Shown: positions 16,742-25,523 of the stretch, piece by piece
Numbering within the stretch: position 1 is the first letter of the stretch
How the letters are laid out: each line of letters begins with the position of its first letter
Assembly: GCA_020636215.1 (NCBI GenBank)
Contig: JACJYG010000004.1
Coordinates: 1-64,000, forward strand
Direction of reading: 5' to 3'
DNA length: 64,000 nucleotides
Source of the DNA: Lewinellaceae bacterium
GTDB taxonomy: Bacteria > Bacteroidota > Bacteroidia > Chitinophagales > Saprospiraceae
Translations under genes and position numbers: made by a program
The notes under the pieces: generated by a model
Seen by the model: the letters and a program-made list of their open reading frames with translations, nothing else
The model's database searches: none
Told to the model about the DNA's origin: nothing

Positions 16742-17911
16742 ATGAACTCTTTTTATCCCCGGATATTGGAAGGCGCTCTTAAAGTATCGCTTCAGCGCAA
16801 TCCCGCAACCGCCTTACTTGGCCCCCGGCAGTGCGGCAAGTCGACCCTGGTGAAACACATCCTGTCGGGCCGTGAAGATGCGCTTTACCTGGATCTTGAA
16901 CGCCCATCTGACCTCCAGAAGTTAGCAGATGCCGAATGGTTCTTAAGTACTCAGCGCGAAAAACTGGTTTGTCTGGATGAAATTCAGCGCAAGCCTGAGT
17001 TATTCCCATTATTGCGTAGCCTGATCGATGAAACAGGGCGCAAAGGCATGTATCTCATACTAGGGTCCGCCTCCCGGGAATTGCTGCAGCAAAGTTCTGA
17101 ATCCCTCGCCGGAAGAATAAGTTTTAAGCATTTAACGCCCTTCTTATGGAGTGAGCTCAAGGCGTTTACCACAATGGAAACCTACCTTTCCCAAGGAGGA
17201 TTCCCAAAAAGCCTCCTCGCTGAAAATGAGGAAGTTTCCTATGAGTGGCGGCAGGATTTCATTACGACCTTTTTGGAAAGGGATTTGTTGCAGTTTGCCG
17301 GTTTCAAGCCCCTCACGATGCGCCGGTTATGGCAAATGCTGGCGCATACGAACGGACAAACGGCAAACTTTAGTGCTTTAGGCAGTTCACTGGGCGTAAG
17401 CCATACTACTATTCGAAATTATATCGACTTGCTGGAAGGCACGTTCATGCTCAAGCAGGTGCATCCCTACGTCGGGAATACCAAAAAGCGGCTGATCAAA
17501 TCGCCAAAAATCTATTTGTCGGATACGGGCATCGCCACCGCATTGCTCAACCTGAGGAATTTTGAGCAGGCAGCCGGGCATCCGGTTTTTGGTTCTTTAT
17601 GGGAAACCGCCGTATTGGCCAATCTCCGGGGCCATTATCCCATGCTGGACATTTCCTTCTACCGAACGAGCCATGGCTCCGAAATTGACTTTGTCGTGTC
17701 CAATGGAAGTGTTCAGGTTGCAGTGGAATGCAAAGCCACCCTGGCTCCTAAACTGTCGCCCGGCAATTATTCTGCTATTGAAGACATCATGCCCAAAGCG
17801 GTATTTGTCGCTGCCCCGGTCCAATCCGGCTATCCTATGAAAGAAGGAATTGAGGTAGCCTCTCTTCCTGAGCTCCTCACACGCATCGGCGAAATAATGG
17901 AGCAAAGGTAA
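16742..17911 (+). CDS. ATP-binding protein, AAA_14/DUF4143 type
   Basis: 389 residues. The AAA-type ATPase has Walker A GPRQCGKST (residues 27-35) and Walker B LVCLDEIQ (75-82); the middle has a winged-helix-like part (SSLGVSHTTIRNYIDLLEGTFML) and the C-terminus a PD-(D/E)XK-like DUF4143 region (GSEIDFVVSNGSVQVAVECK). The cellular function of this widespread accessory family is not established. It resembles the protein at 27734-28978 in layout. It stands alone between repeat blocks in the polysaccharide locus and is probably accessory DNA. Confidence 0.9.
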   Translation: MNSFYPRILEGALKVSLQRNPATALLGPRQCGKSTLVKHILSGREDALYLDLERPSDLQKLADAEWFLSTQREKLVCLDEIQRKPELFPLLRSLIDETGRKGMYLILGSASRELLQQSSESLAGRISFKHLTPFLWSELKAFTTMETYLSQGGFPKSLLAENEEVSYEWRQDFITTFLERDLLQFAGFKPLTMRRLWQMLAHTNGQTANFSALGSSLGVSHTTIRNYIDLLEGTFMLKQVHPYVGNTKKRLIKSPKIYLSDTGIATALLNLRNFEQAAGHPVFGSLWETAVLANLRGHYPMLDISFYRTSHGSEIDFVVSNGSVQVAVECKATLAPKLSPGNYSAIEDIMPKAVFVAAPVQSGYPMKEGIEVASLPELLTRIGEIMEQR

Positions 17912-17970
17912 CCCCCGCTGTTTCGAACCGGGAAGCCTCTCAACCTCAACCTTAGTCTCAACCTCAACCT

Positions 17971-20094
17971 TTGAAACAACTCATCCAAGACCTCCAATCC
18001 GGCGCCACTATCCTTGAGGAAGTGCCCGTGCCGCAGGTAAAGCCGGGCCATGTGCTCATCAAAGCCCACTGCTCATTGGTATCGCTCGGCACCGAGCGCA
18101 TGCTGGTCGAGTTTGGCAAAGCCAACTGGATCAACAAAGCGCGGCAGCAGCCGGAGAAGGTGAAGCAAGTCATCCAGAAGATTCAGGCCGATGGGCTAAG
18201 GCCGACGGTAGAGGCGGTATTCCGCAAACTGGGCGAGCCTTTACCGCTGGGCTACTGCCATGCCGGCGAGGTGATCGCCGTCGGCGCCGGGGTGGAAGAA
18301 TTCCGCGTGGGCGACCGCGTGGCCAGCAACGGCCACCACGCCGAAGTCGTTTGCGTGCCCAAAAACCTGGTGGCGAAGATCCCGGAAGGCGTCAGCTACG
18401 AAGAAGCCAGCTTTACCGTCATCGGCGCCATCGCCCTGCAAGGCATCCGACTGCTGAGCCCCACCTTCGGAGAAACCATCGTGGTGACCGGCCTTGGGCT
18501 GATTGGACTGATCGCTACCCAACTGTTGCAGGCCAACGGCTGCCAGGTGATCGGCCTCGACTTCGACCCCGGTAAGGTAGCCCTGGCGAAAAGCTGGGGC
18601 GTACAGGCCTACACCGTCGGGGAAGGCACAGACCCGGTGCGCCTCGTAGAACAACACACCCAGGGCGTCGGCGCTGATGGGGTGCTGATCACCGCTTCCA
18701 CCAAAAGTAATGCGGTGATCCAGCAGGCAGCGCAGATGAGCCGCAAGCGGGGGCGCATCGTGCTGGTCGGCGTCATTGGGCTGGATATACAGCGCGCTGA
18801 TTTTTATGAAAAAGAGCTCAGCTTCCAGGTCTCCTGCTCCTACGGGCCGGGCCGCTATGACGATTGGTACGAACAAAAGGGGCTGGACTATCCCATCGGC
18901 TTCGTCCGTTGGACCGAGCAGCGCAACTTCGAAGCGGTGCTTCAGGCACTGGCAAAAAAACAACTGGTCGTCCAGCCGCTCATAACCGAGATCTTAGAGT
19001 TGGAGGATTACCAGCAGGTATACGGCAACATGGGGCAGTCCGGCAGTATCGCTTCCATCCTGAAATACAGCGGCCAGGTAGCGCTCAACAGGGCCAGCGT
19101 GCCGATCAGTGAGCGGCAATTTGCCGGGCAGCGGGGCGTACTGGGCGTCATCGGGGCCGGCAATTTTACCGGCGCCATGATCCTGCCTACGCTGAAAAAG
19201 CTGGGCGCCGACCTCAAATACATCGCCAGCAGCAAGGGGTTGTCGGGCACCACACTGGCTAAAAAGTACGGCGTCGCCTATTCCACCACCCAATACCGCG
19301 ACATTCTGGAAGACCCAGAGGTGGATGCTGTGTTGCTCACCACCCGCCACAACCAGCACGCCCGGCAGGTGGTGGAGTCCCTGCAGGCCGGCAAACACGT
19401 TTTTGTTGAAAAACCCCTGGCCTTAACCCGGGCCGAGCTGGACGCCATCCGCACGGCCTACGAGCAACAGGACAAAACCCTGACGGTAGGTTTCAACCGC
19501 CGTTTCTCCCCATTCCTGCAGGACGCCAAAAAACAACTCGGCGCCCCCGGCCCCATCAACGTCATCGCCACTATGAACGCCGGCTTTATCCCGGCCGGGC
19601 ACTGGGTACAGGATATGGAAACCGGCGGCGGCCGCATCATCGGCGAGGCCTGCCACCTGATCGACCTCATCACCTTCCTCAGCGGCAGCCTGGTGGAAAG
19701 CGTCGTCATGAACGCCCTCGGCCCCGATGTCCGGGAGAACACCGATAACGCCTCCATCCTGCTCCGCTACCAGAACGGGTCACAGGGTGTTATCCAGTAC
19801 TTTTCCAACGGCCACAAGGCCTACAGCAAGGAACGGATCGAGCTCTACGCCCAGGGCAAAACGATGGTCATTGACAACTTCCGCCGCTCCACCTATTACG
19901 GTTTCAAAAGCCGCGGCCTGCGCCGCTCCCAGGATAAGGGACACCACCGGCAGTTCGAGCTCTTTCTGCAAAGCCTGAAGGCCGGCGGCGCCCCCATCAT
20001 CCCTTTTGCGGAGCTATATAACACTTCGCTGGCGGCTATTGCGGCGGTAGAATCGCTGAAGGAAGGAGGCTGGGTGGAGGTAAACCGGGATTAA
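17971..20094 (+). CDS. Two-domain oxidoreductase: Zn-ADH-like plus Gfo/Idh/MocA
   Basis: 707 residues from TTG 17971. Residues 1-~370 are a medium-chain dehydrogenase (GYCHAGEVIAVGAGVEEFRVGDRV, then the NAD(P)-binding VVTGLGLIGLIATQLL). Residues ~388-705 are a second Rossmann enzyme (LGVIGAGNFTG, AGKHVFVEKPLAL with the EKP motif near residue 480, and a GFNRRFSP segment). Such fusions occur in polysaccharide loci with a heparinase-like gene, as here; oxidation or epimerisation of a sugar is likely, substrate unknown. Upstream are tandem CTCAACCT words (17938-17967), without clear promoter. Confidence 0.9.
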   Translation: MKQLIQDLQSGATILEEVPVPQVKPGHVLIKAHCSLVSLGTERMLVEFGKANWINKARQQPEKVKQVIQKIQADGLRPTVEAVFRKLGEPLPLGYCHAGEVIAVGAGVEEFRVGDRVASNGHHAEVVCVPKNLVAKIPEGVSYEEASFTVIGAIALQGIRLLSPTFGETIVVTGLGLIGLIATQLLQANGCQVIGLDFDPGKVALAKSWGVQAYTVGEGTDPVRLVEQHTQGVGADGVLITASTKSNAVIQQAAQMSRKRGRIVLVGVIGLDIQRADFYEKELSFQVSCSYGPGRYDDWYEQKGLDYPIGFVRWTEQRNFEAVLQALAKKQLVVQPLITEILELEDYQQVYGNMGQSGSIASILKYSGQVALNRASVPISERQFAGQRGVLGVIGAGNFTGAMILPTLKKLGADLKYIASSKGLSGTTLAKKYGVAYSTTQYRDILEDPEVDAVLLTTRHNQHARQVVESLQAGKHVFVEKPLALTRAELDAIRTAYEQQDKTLTVGFNRRFSPFLQDAKKQLGAPGPINVIATMNAGFIPAGHWVQDMETGGGRIIGEACHLIDLITFLSGSLVESVVMNALGPDVRENTDNASILLRYQNGSQGVIQYFSNGHKAYSKERIELYAQGKTMVIDNFRRSTYYGFKSRGLRRSQDKGHHRQFELFLQSLKAGGAPIIPFAELYNTSLAAIAAVESLKEGGWVEVNRD

Positions 20095-20227
20095 CTGACT
20101 CCATTGCTGTCTGAACCGGGATTGTCAGGATTTTTGGATTACCCGGATTCAGACAAATTGCCGTCCAAATCTAGCCAATCCCCTTAGCACCACAAGTTCA
20201 AAATTTGAATACGCCAAGGCTTTGGAC

Positions 20228-20422
20228 CGGCCTTATAGGTTTTAGCGAAGCCGAGATGGAACACCCGTAAAGAAGCCAACACTGTATGAGTGGCGAAGCA
20301 GCTAAAGGCAGAGCGGCAGGTTTTGCAACCTAGTAATGCTTGCGCAATGCTCAACTGTCGGGCGCGAGTTTGTTGGGTTTAGGGTGTTCCATCTCGGCGT
20401 AGCGTTAAGAAACCTATACAGC
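20228..20422. repeat. Long inverted repeat in noncoding spacer
   Basis: Perfect 17-bp arms GCCGAGATGGAACACCC (20250-20266) and complement (20382-20398), extended imperfectly outwards (CCTTATAGGTTTTAGCG and GTTAAGAAACCTATA). The ~195-bp unit could form a large hairpin and may be a MITE or an RNA element. The remaining spacer (20095-20227 and 20423-20571) has a degraded GCTGTCTGAACCGGGATT repeat on the left and nothing recognisable on the right. Confidence 0.6.
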
Positions 20423-20571
20423 CGTGATTTTTGCTTCTTTTCATCTAGGAAAAGAAGATGTGATTTTTGCCCCAAGAAAAAGCGGCGACACCCGCCTTTT
20501 GTAAAAATCTTAAAGACGCACCCTATAAAAAATTCAACTGTGGCACTATTGGAAGGGGCTAGGCGAAGGCC

Positions 20572-22140
20572 ATGATCCGCTACTACCACACCCTGCGCCA
20601 CCTTAAGCCGATACAGCTCCGGTACCGGCTGTATTATGCCCTGCTCAACCGGCTCCGGCAGCCAAGGCTACGGCAACTGCCCTACCCCACTCCACAAGCC
20701 CTGCAACTGCAGTCCGGTATCGAGGCGCCGGAAATCCTCAGCGCTTACCATAGCTTCACCTTTCTGAACCAGGAATGGGAATTCCCCGCAGGGGAAATTG
20801 ACTGGAACGAAAAGCGGTTTGGCAAGCTATGGGCCTACAATCTCAACTATTTCGACTACCTCAGGCAGCAAGGCATATCGGTAGACGAGCGGCTGGGCCT
20901 GGTGCGGGATTTTATTCAAAAACAGGATCAGTCGCGGGATGGGATAGAGCCCTACCCTATTTCCCTGCGGGCCATCAACTGGGTGAAATTCCTGTCGAGG
21001 CATGACATCCGGGACGGGGCGATCGACGCCAGCCTTTTTGCCCAGTTGGATTTGCTGAGCCGGCGGCTGGAGTACCACTTGCTGGGCAACCACCTGCTGG
21101 AGAATGGCTTCGGGCTCTTGTTTGGCAGCTATTATTTCAACGATACCCGCCTTTACAGGCTGGCGGAAGGCATCCTCCGGCAAGAGCTGGCGGAGCAGGT
21201 GCTGAGCGATGGCGGGCACTTCGAACGCAGCCCCATGTACCATCAAACGATACTGGAGCGGCTGCTCGATGCGGTAAACCTGGTGGGCAACAACCCTGGC
21301 CTTTTCGATACCGCCCTACTGCCTCTGCTACGGGAAAAAGCAGCGCAAATGCTGGGCTGGCTGCAGCAGATGACATTTCCCAACGGGCAGATCCCGCTTT
21401 TCAATGACAGCGCCTTTGGCATTGCGCCGGAAACTTACCAACTGGCAACCTACGCAACACGGCTGGGCATCAAGCCCCAAATACTCCCGCTGGGTGAGAG
21501 TGGCTACCGAAAATTCCAGTATGAAGGCTATACCCTTTTCGCCGATGCTGCACCGGTCGGGCCCGATTACATTCCCGGGCACGCCCATGCCGATACCCTG
21601 AGTGTACAGCTACAGGTGAACGGTCAAAATCTGCTCGTAGACACCGGTACTTCCACTTACGAAAAGGACCAGCGTCGGCAAGCGGAACGCTCCACTGCCG
21701 CCCATAATACCGTGCAGATAAGCCATTGGGAGCAATCTGAAGTATGGGATGGGTTCCGGGTAGCCCGGCGCGCCTATCCCCGGATATTGGAAGAGCAGCC
21801 CAACGTCCTCCTACGCGCCAGCCACGATGGGTACGCCCGCTACGGCTATACCCACACCCGCACGATCCATTGTGAAGCCGGGCGGATCAGTATTGAGGAT
21901 GACGTCAGCGGACCGCCAGCCCTGCCCTGCCGGGCCTACTGGCATTTCCACCCCGCTATTGCGGTTCAGCTGGAAGGGAACGAGCTCGTCACGCCGCTCG
22001 GGCGGTTGGCGTTTCAAAACGCATTGAAGATCGAGCTACATACCTACGAGTATGCCCCGGAATTCAACAAACGTTTGGAGGGCGTCAAAGCTATTGTTAC
22101 TTTTGAAGGTCGCTTACGCACGGAATGCTTGGTATCTTGA
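20572..22140 (+). CDS. Heparinase II/III-like (alginate lyase superfamily) protein
   Basis: 522 residues. The N-terminal two thirds are an all-helical toroid (NHLLENGFGLLFGSYYF region), the C-terminal third a beta-sandwich with GHAHADTLSVQL and STAAHNTVQI, where the H-A-H-A-D and A-H-N-T motifs are those of heparinase II/III-like lyases. No signal peptide is evident (start MIRYYHTLRHLKP), so it may act in the cytoplasm or at the membrane, as seen for homologues in exopolysaccharide loci. It follows the two-domain oxidoreductase, its usual partner. Whether it cleaves or modifies the glycan is unknown. Confidence 0.85.
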   Translation: MIRYYHTLRHLKPIQLRYRLYYALLNRLRQPRLRQLPYPTPQALQLQSGIEAPEILSAYHSFTFLNQEWEFPAGEIDWNEKRFGKLWAYNLNYFDYLRQQGISVDERLGLVRDFIQKQDQSRDGIEPYPISLRAINWVKFLSRHDIRDGAIDASLFAQLDLLSRRLEYHLLGNHLLENGFGLLFGSYYFNDTRLYRLAEGILRQELAEQVLSDGGHFERSPMYHQTILERLLDAVNLVGNNPGLFDTALLPLLREKAAQMLGWLQQMTFPNGQIPLFNDSAFGIAPETYQLATYATRLGIKPQILPLGESGYRKFQYEGYTLFADAAPVGPDYIPGHAHADTLSVQLQVNGQNLLVDTGTSTYEKDQRRQAERSTAAHNTVQISHWEQSEVWDGFRVARRAYPRILEEQPNVLLRASHDGYARYGYTHTRTIHCEAGRISIEDDVSGPPALPCRAYWHFHPAIAVQLEGNELVTPLGRLAFQNALKIELHTYEYAPEFNKRLEGVKAIVTFEGRLRTECLVS

Positions 22141-22251
22141 AAGGGCCCGACAGCAAGGGTATCCTCTCTCCCCGGGAGTTGAAGCCCAAAGGCGAGGCGG
22201 CTTGGGGAAAGCCTGTCCCACAAACAGAAGCCCGAGGCCGCCTGGTACCTC

Positions 22252-22420
22252 TATCCTCCCCTTGGGGAGGTGCCTGTAAGGCGGAGGGGTAAAATCGTGG
22301 GAAATATCTGCTAGCGGAAAGAAATAACTTGTGAATTTCCTCCCCCGCCCTACGGGCACCCCTCCAAAGGGGGATAGGGTACATCAAAGGGCCAGGATAG
22401 CCGCAGGCCGGAGGGGTAAA
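22252..22420. repeat. G/C-rich palindromic repeats left of the DUF559 gene
   Basis: Unit A (22252-22290, ATCCTCCCCTTGGGGAGG then GGCGGAGGGGT) and unit B (22336-22376, TTTCCTCCCCC then CTCCAAAGGGGGATA), followed by a GCCGCAGGCCGGAGGGGT tail. The same units recur on the other side of the gene. Confidence 0.75.
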
Positions 22421-22430
22421 ACCAAAACCC

Positions 22431-22844
22431 ATGGAAAAAGCATCCCCAAAAAACAACTACCATTACAATCCTAAACTCAAACCCTTAGCCAGGGCTCTAA
22501 GGCAAAACATGACCAAAGCCGAAGCCTGTCTTTGGAAATATATCCTTAGAGCAGGAACCTTGAGTGGCTATAAATTCAAAAGGCAGCGGCCAATTCTGGA
22601 CTATATTGCCGACTTTATGTGCCCCGAGCTTATGTTGGTCATCGAAGTGGATGGGATCACCCATGAGCATGAAGCAGTAATTGTTAAAGACAAAATCAAA
22701 CAGCAAAAACTTGAAGAAGTAGGGTTTACCGTGTTGCGCTTTACGAATTGGGAAGTGTTGAATCAAATGGGAGAAGTATCGGCTATACTGAACGGCTGGT
22801 TAGCAGAATGGGGAGAAAATAATGGGAATGGGGAAATCCGGTAA
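22431..22844 (+). CDS. DUF559 endonuclease-domain protein
   Basis: 137 residues. DUF559 belongs to the very-short-patch-repair/restriction endonuclease-like fold. Visible motifs: LARALRQNMTKAEACLWKYIL, YKFKRQRPILDYIADFMCPELMLVIEVDG with the D...E-x-D (D of LDYIADF, E-V-D of IEVDG) nuclease residues, and VLRFTNWEVL. Stand-alone DUF559 genes are common in Bacteroidota; their role is not established. It is tightly bracketed by direct and palindromic repeats (22252-22420 and 22845-22972), as if gene and repeats moved together. Confidence 0.9.
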   Translation: MEKASPKNNYHYNPKLKPLARALRQNMTKAEACLWKYILRAGTLSGYKFKRQRPILDYIADFMCPELMLVIEVDGITHEHEAVIVKDKIKQQKLEEVGFTVLRFTNWEVLNQMGEVSAILNGWLAEWGENNGNGEIR

Positions 22845-22972
22845 TTTCCTCCCCCGGCCTACGGCCGCCCCCTCCAGAGGGGGATATGCCTGGTGCCCCA
22901 AGACACTATCCTCCCCTTGGGGAGTGCCTGTCCCGTACTCGAAGAGTCGGGATGGCCGCAGGCCGGAGGGGA
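22845..22972. repeat. G/C-rich palindromic repeats right of the DUF559 gene
   Basis: Unit B (22845-22886, TTTCCTCCCCC ... AGGGGGATA) starts one base after the stop codon; unit A (22907-22972, ATCCTCCCCTTGGGGAG ... GCCGCAGGCCGGAGGGG) follows. A further degenerate copy of B is at about 23030-23056. Confidence 0.75.
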
Positions 22973-23111
22973 ATTCACTAGAAAAAACATTCTCTTACAA
23001 CTCATAGCAACGAAAATAGGGTTCTCCTTTTCTTTCCCTTCCCCGTCCTACAGGCACCCCACGAAGCTTTACCGATAAAAAACCAGTGCCTCAAAGCATT
23101 ACGCCTACAAG

Positions 23112-24320
23112 ATGAAAATCCTTTTCCTCACCGACAACTTCCCGCCCGAAGTCAACGCCCCGGCCAGCCGCACGTATGAGCATTGTGTGGAATGGGCTAA
23201 AGAAGGTGTTGAGGTCACTGTCATCACCTGCGCGCCCAACTTCCCGCAGGGCAGGGTATACGAGGGCTACCGCAACAAGTTGTACCAGGAAGAGTGGATG
23301 GACGGCATCCGGGTGATCCGGGTGTGGAGTTACATCACGGCTAATGCCGGCTTTACCCGGCGCGTCCTGGACTATGTCAGCTTCGCCCTCTCGGCCAGCC
23401 TGGCCAGCCTGTTTATCAAAACGGACATCATCATCGCCACCTCGCCGCAGTTCTTCGCAGCGGTGGGGGGCTACACGGCTTCCCTGCTCAAGCGCCGTCC
23501 CTGGCTCATGGAAGTACGCGACCTCTGGCCGGAATCCATCAAGGCAGTGGAGGCTATGGATCATCAACGTGCCATCGATTGGCTGGAACGGCTGGAACTT
23601 CACCTCTACCGAAAGGCCCGGCAGGTGATCGTCGTAACCGACGCCTTTAAAGCTAATATTAGCGGACGAGGTATCCCGGCCAACAAGATACAGGTCGTCA
23701 AAAACGGTGTCCGCCTCAGCCAATTCCGCCCCCAACCCAAGGATGCCGGACTGACGGAAAGCCTGGGCCTGCAAGGTAAATTCGTATTGGGTTACCTCGG
23801 CACCCACGGCCTGGCCCACAAGCTGGACTTCATCCTGGAATGTGCATCCGAAGCCCCGGAGCACGTCCACTTCCTCTTCATCGGCGATGGCGCCGAAAGG
23901 GCCCGCCTACTGGATATCCAGCAAGGCAAAGGCCTTGCCAACGTCAGCCTGCTCCCCTCCATACCCAGGAGCGAGGTGGCCCGATACATCAGCCTCACTG
24001 ATGCCGCCCTCGTACCCCTGAAAAAATCCGACACCTTTAAGACCGTCATCCCCTCCAAGATCTTCGAAAATGCCGCCATGGAAAAACCAATCCTGCTAGG
24101 CGTGGAGGGTGAATCACAAGCCATCATCGAACAATATGGCGCCGGCCTCTGCTTCGAACCGGAGAACAAAACCGATTTCCTGTCCCAACTCCAACGCCTC
24201 AGCACGGACTCCGCTTTATACAGCCAGCTCCAGGCCGGCTGCCGCCGCCTGGCCGCCGATTTCGGCAGAGAACGGCTGGCCCGGGAAATGCTGGAGGTGG
24301 TGCGGTCCGTAAGCAAATGA
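23112..24320 (+). CDS. Glycosyltransferase family 4, WbuB-like
   Basis: 402 residues. The N-terminus MKILFLTDNFPPEVNAPASRT, then VTVITCAPNFPQGRVYEGY, IRVWSYITAN and MEVRDLWPESI are hallmarks of WbuB-type transferases, which in E. coli O26-like loci add N-acetyl-L-fucosamine; donor here is unproven. The C-terminal domain has LGYLGTHGLAHKLDFIL and the KIFENAAMEKPILLGVEGE region. The stop codon (24318-24320) is inside a short sequence ATGAAAAGCTGCAGTGCACC that recurs at 45307-45327, so a repeat abuts or forms the gene's end. Confidence 0.92.
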   Translation: MKILFLTDNFPPEVNAPASRTYEHCVEWAKEGVEVTVITCAPNFPQGRVYEGYRNKLYQEEWMDGIRVIRVWSYITANAGFTRRVLDYVSFALSASLASLFIKTDIIIATSPQFFAAVGGYTASLLKRRPWLMEVRDLWPESIKAVEAMDHQRAIDWLERLELHLYRKARQVIVVTDAFKANISGRGIPANKIQVVKNGVRLSQFRPQPKDAGLTESLGLQGKFVLGYLGTHGLAHKLDFILECASEAPEHVHFLFIGDGAERARLLDIQQGKGLANVSLLPSIPRSEVARYISLTDAALVPLKKSDTFKTVIPSKIFENAAMEKPILLGVEGESQAIIEQYGAGLCFEPENKTDFLSQLQRLSTDSALYSQLQAGCRRLAADFGRERLAREMLEVVRSVSK

Positions 24321-24399
24321 AAAGCTGCAGTGCACCTTTCCATCCCAACGGGACCCGGCGGATCGAGATCGGGAAAGCTGTCAAAAGATTGTGAACTCA

Positions 24400-24490
24400 T
24401 CTAAGAGGGGATCAAAGGGGCGATAAATCCCCGCTGTCTCGAACCGGGATTAATCGGATTATTCGGATTACCACGATTTTGATTGCCTCA
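24400..24490. repeat. Dispersed intergenic repeat copy
   Basis: A GGGGATCAAAGGGG...GCTGTCTCGAACCGGGATT...GATTACCACGATTTTGATTG unit, a single copy of the module that is tandemly repeated at 25524-26174. Confidence 0.7.
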
Positions 24491-24595
24491 CATTAAACGG
24501 AAGGAAAAGCTTTCCCGGGATGTTCACTCTTCCTTGAAAAGGACTATCTTGTAAATTCAGAGGTTTACCTCTCAGGCATCAGTAACAAAAAAGAG

Positions 24596-24823
24596 ATGAA
24601 CAATTACCAGGACTATATCAGCATCGCCTCCAACATCCGCTTTGGTAAACCTTGCATTAAGGGCACGCGCATTGCTGTTTCAGATATCCTTCAGTGGTTG
24701 GCCTCTGGAATGAGCTATGAAGAAATACTGGAGGACTTTCCGCTACTGAAAAAGGAACATATCCTTGCTGCGCTGGCATTCGCCGCAAGAAGGGAGCAGA
24801 TAACCCAAATTATTGCTGCCTGA
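24596..24823 (+). CDS. DUF433 antitoxin-like protein
   Basis: 75 residues. DUF433 proteins are small helix-turn-helix antitoxins; motifs are IRFGKPCIKGTRIAVSDILQWLASGMSYEEIL and FPLLKKEHILAALAFAA. The family normally precedes a DUF5615 PIN-like toxin, and exactly such a start follows at 24825, but the toxin is cut off after 24 codons. With no partner the antitoxin is an orphan. Confidence 0.88.
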   Translation: MNNYQDYISIASNIRFGKPCIKGTRIAVSDILQWLASGMSYEEILEDFPLLKKEHILAALAFAARREQITQIIAA

Positions 24824-24824
24824 A

Positions 24825-24899
24825 ATGAAATTACTGCTCGACGCCAACCTTTCCTGGCGGTTAGTAAAAATAATGTCTCCCCACTTTGAGCAAACGTAG
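24825..24899 (+). pseudogene. Truncated DUF5615 PIN-like toxin
   Basis: ATG 24825 opens MKLLLDANLSWRLVKIMSPH, the typical N-terminus of DUF5615 toxins (about 110 residues long), keeping the first catalytic Asp, but a TAG at 24897 ends it after 24 codons. The stop lies in the CGTAGCCCCCAGGTATTC repeat module, so repeat DNA has replaced the rest of the gene. Confidence 0.75.
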
Positions 24900-25060
24900 C
24901 CCCCAGGTATTCGCCCCCCTCTTTCCAGGATACCTCCAAAGCTACAAGAGGGGGGATCAAAGGGGGGGAGTTAATCCCTAGCCAGGAAATGTCAACAGAA
25001 TCAAAAGAGCGCGACATCCAAAGCGGATAATGACGGAACTCATAAAAGTCAAAGCGTGTT
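24893..25060. repeat. Repeat and duplicated promoter segment
   Basis: Begins with the CGTAGCCCCCAGGTATTC module, continues with the AAGAGGGGGGATCAAAGGGG module, and from 24921 to 25060 matches 15263-15402. The last 74 bp (24987-25060), before the second PIN antitoxin, is almost identical to 15328-15402 and probably contains the shared promoter/operator. Confidence 0.65.
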
Positions 25061-25120
25061 ATTTTACGTATATTTACAACTGGTCAAAGCAAAAAAACCA
25101 GAGCTTAAAACGTCCTTATT

Positions 25121-25333
25121 ATGAACTCATCCACATCCAAATTGAGCCCGCTCCAGTTAGAGTTGCTTAAAATATATTCCTTTAACACATCAGAAGAAGA
25201 GCTTCGAGAAGTGAAAGATTTGCTGGCGCAGTTTTTTGCAAATCGTTTTACAGAAAAAGTAGCACAAGCAGCAAAAGAAAAAAATATAACCAATGAAGAT
25301 CTGGATAATTGGCTAGAGGAGGATGAACAGTAA
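25121..25333 (+). CDS. Antitoxin of PIN toxin family, second copy
   Basis: 70 residues, homologous to the antitoxins at 15438 and 46514 (SKLSPLQLELLKIYSFNTSEEEL...EVKDLLAQFFANR). The frame is intact although its toxin has lost the central part. It overlaps the toxin start by 11 bp. The upstream region is duplicated from or with that of the first copy. Confidence 0.72.
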   Translation: MNSSTSKLSPLQLELLKIYSFNTSEEELREVKDLLAQFFANRFTEKVAQAAKEKNITNEDLDNWLEEDEQ

Positions 25334-25511
25334 ACTTCGCATTGTCTTGGATACCAATGTCTTTTTGGTTTCCCTCCTTCCTCATCACAATTATGGGCAA
25401 GCTGATTATCTGGTAACGCACGATAAACACTTTAATATCTTAAAGGGAATTCCCTTTCCAAAAGTAGAAGTCATTCGGCTTGATGAGCTAAAAAAACTGC
25501 TCGATTCTTAA
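25323..25511 (+). pseudogene. PIN toxin with in-frame internal deletion
   Basis: 62 residues: the first ~20 (IVLDTNVFLVSLLPH) and last ~35 (ADYLVTHDKHFNILKGIPFPKVEVI) align to the intact toxin at 15677, which is 135 residues long; about 75 central residues including Glu43 and Asp92 equivalents are missing, without a frameshift. The catalytic centre is therefore incomplete and the protein, if made, should be inactive as a nuclease. Confidence 0.8.
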
Positions 25512-25523
25512 TCTGAAAAATCC

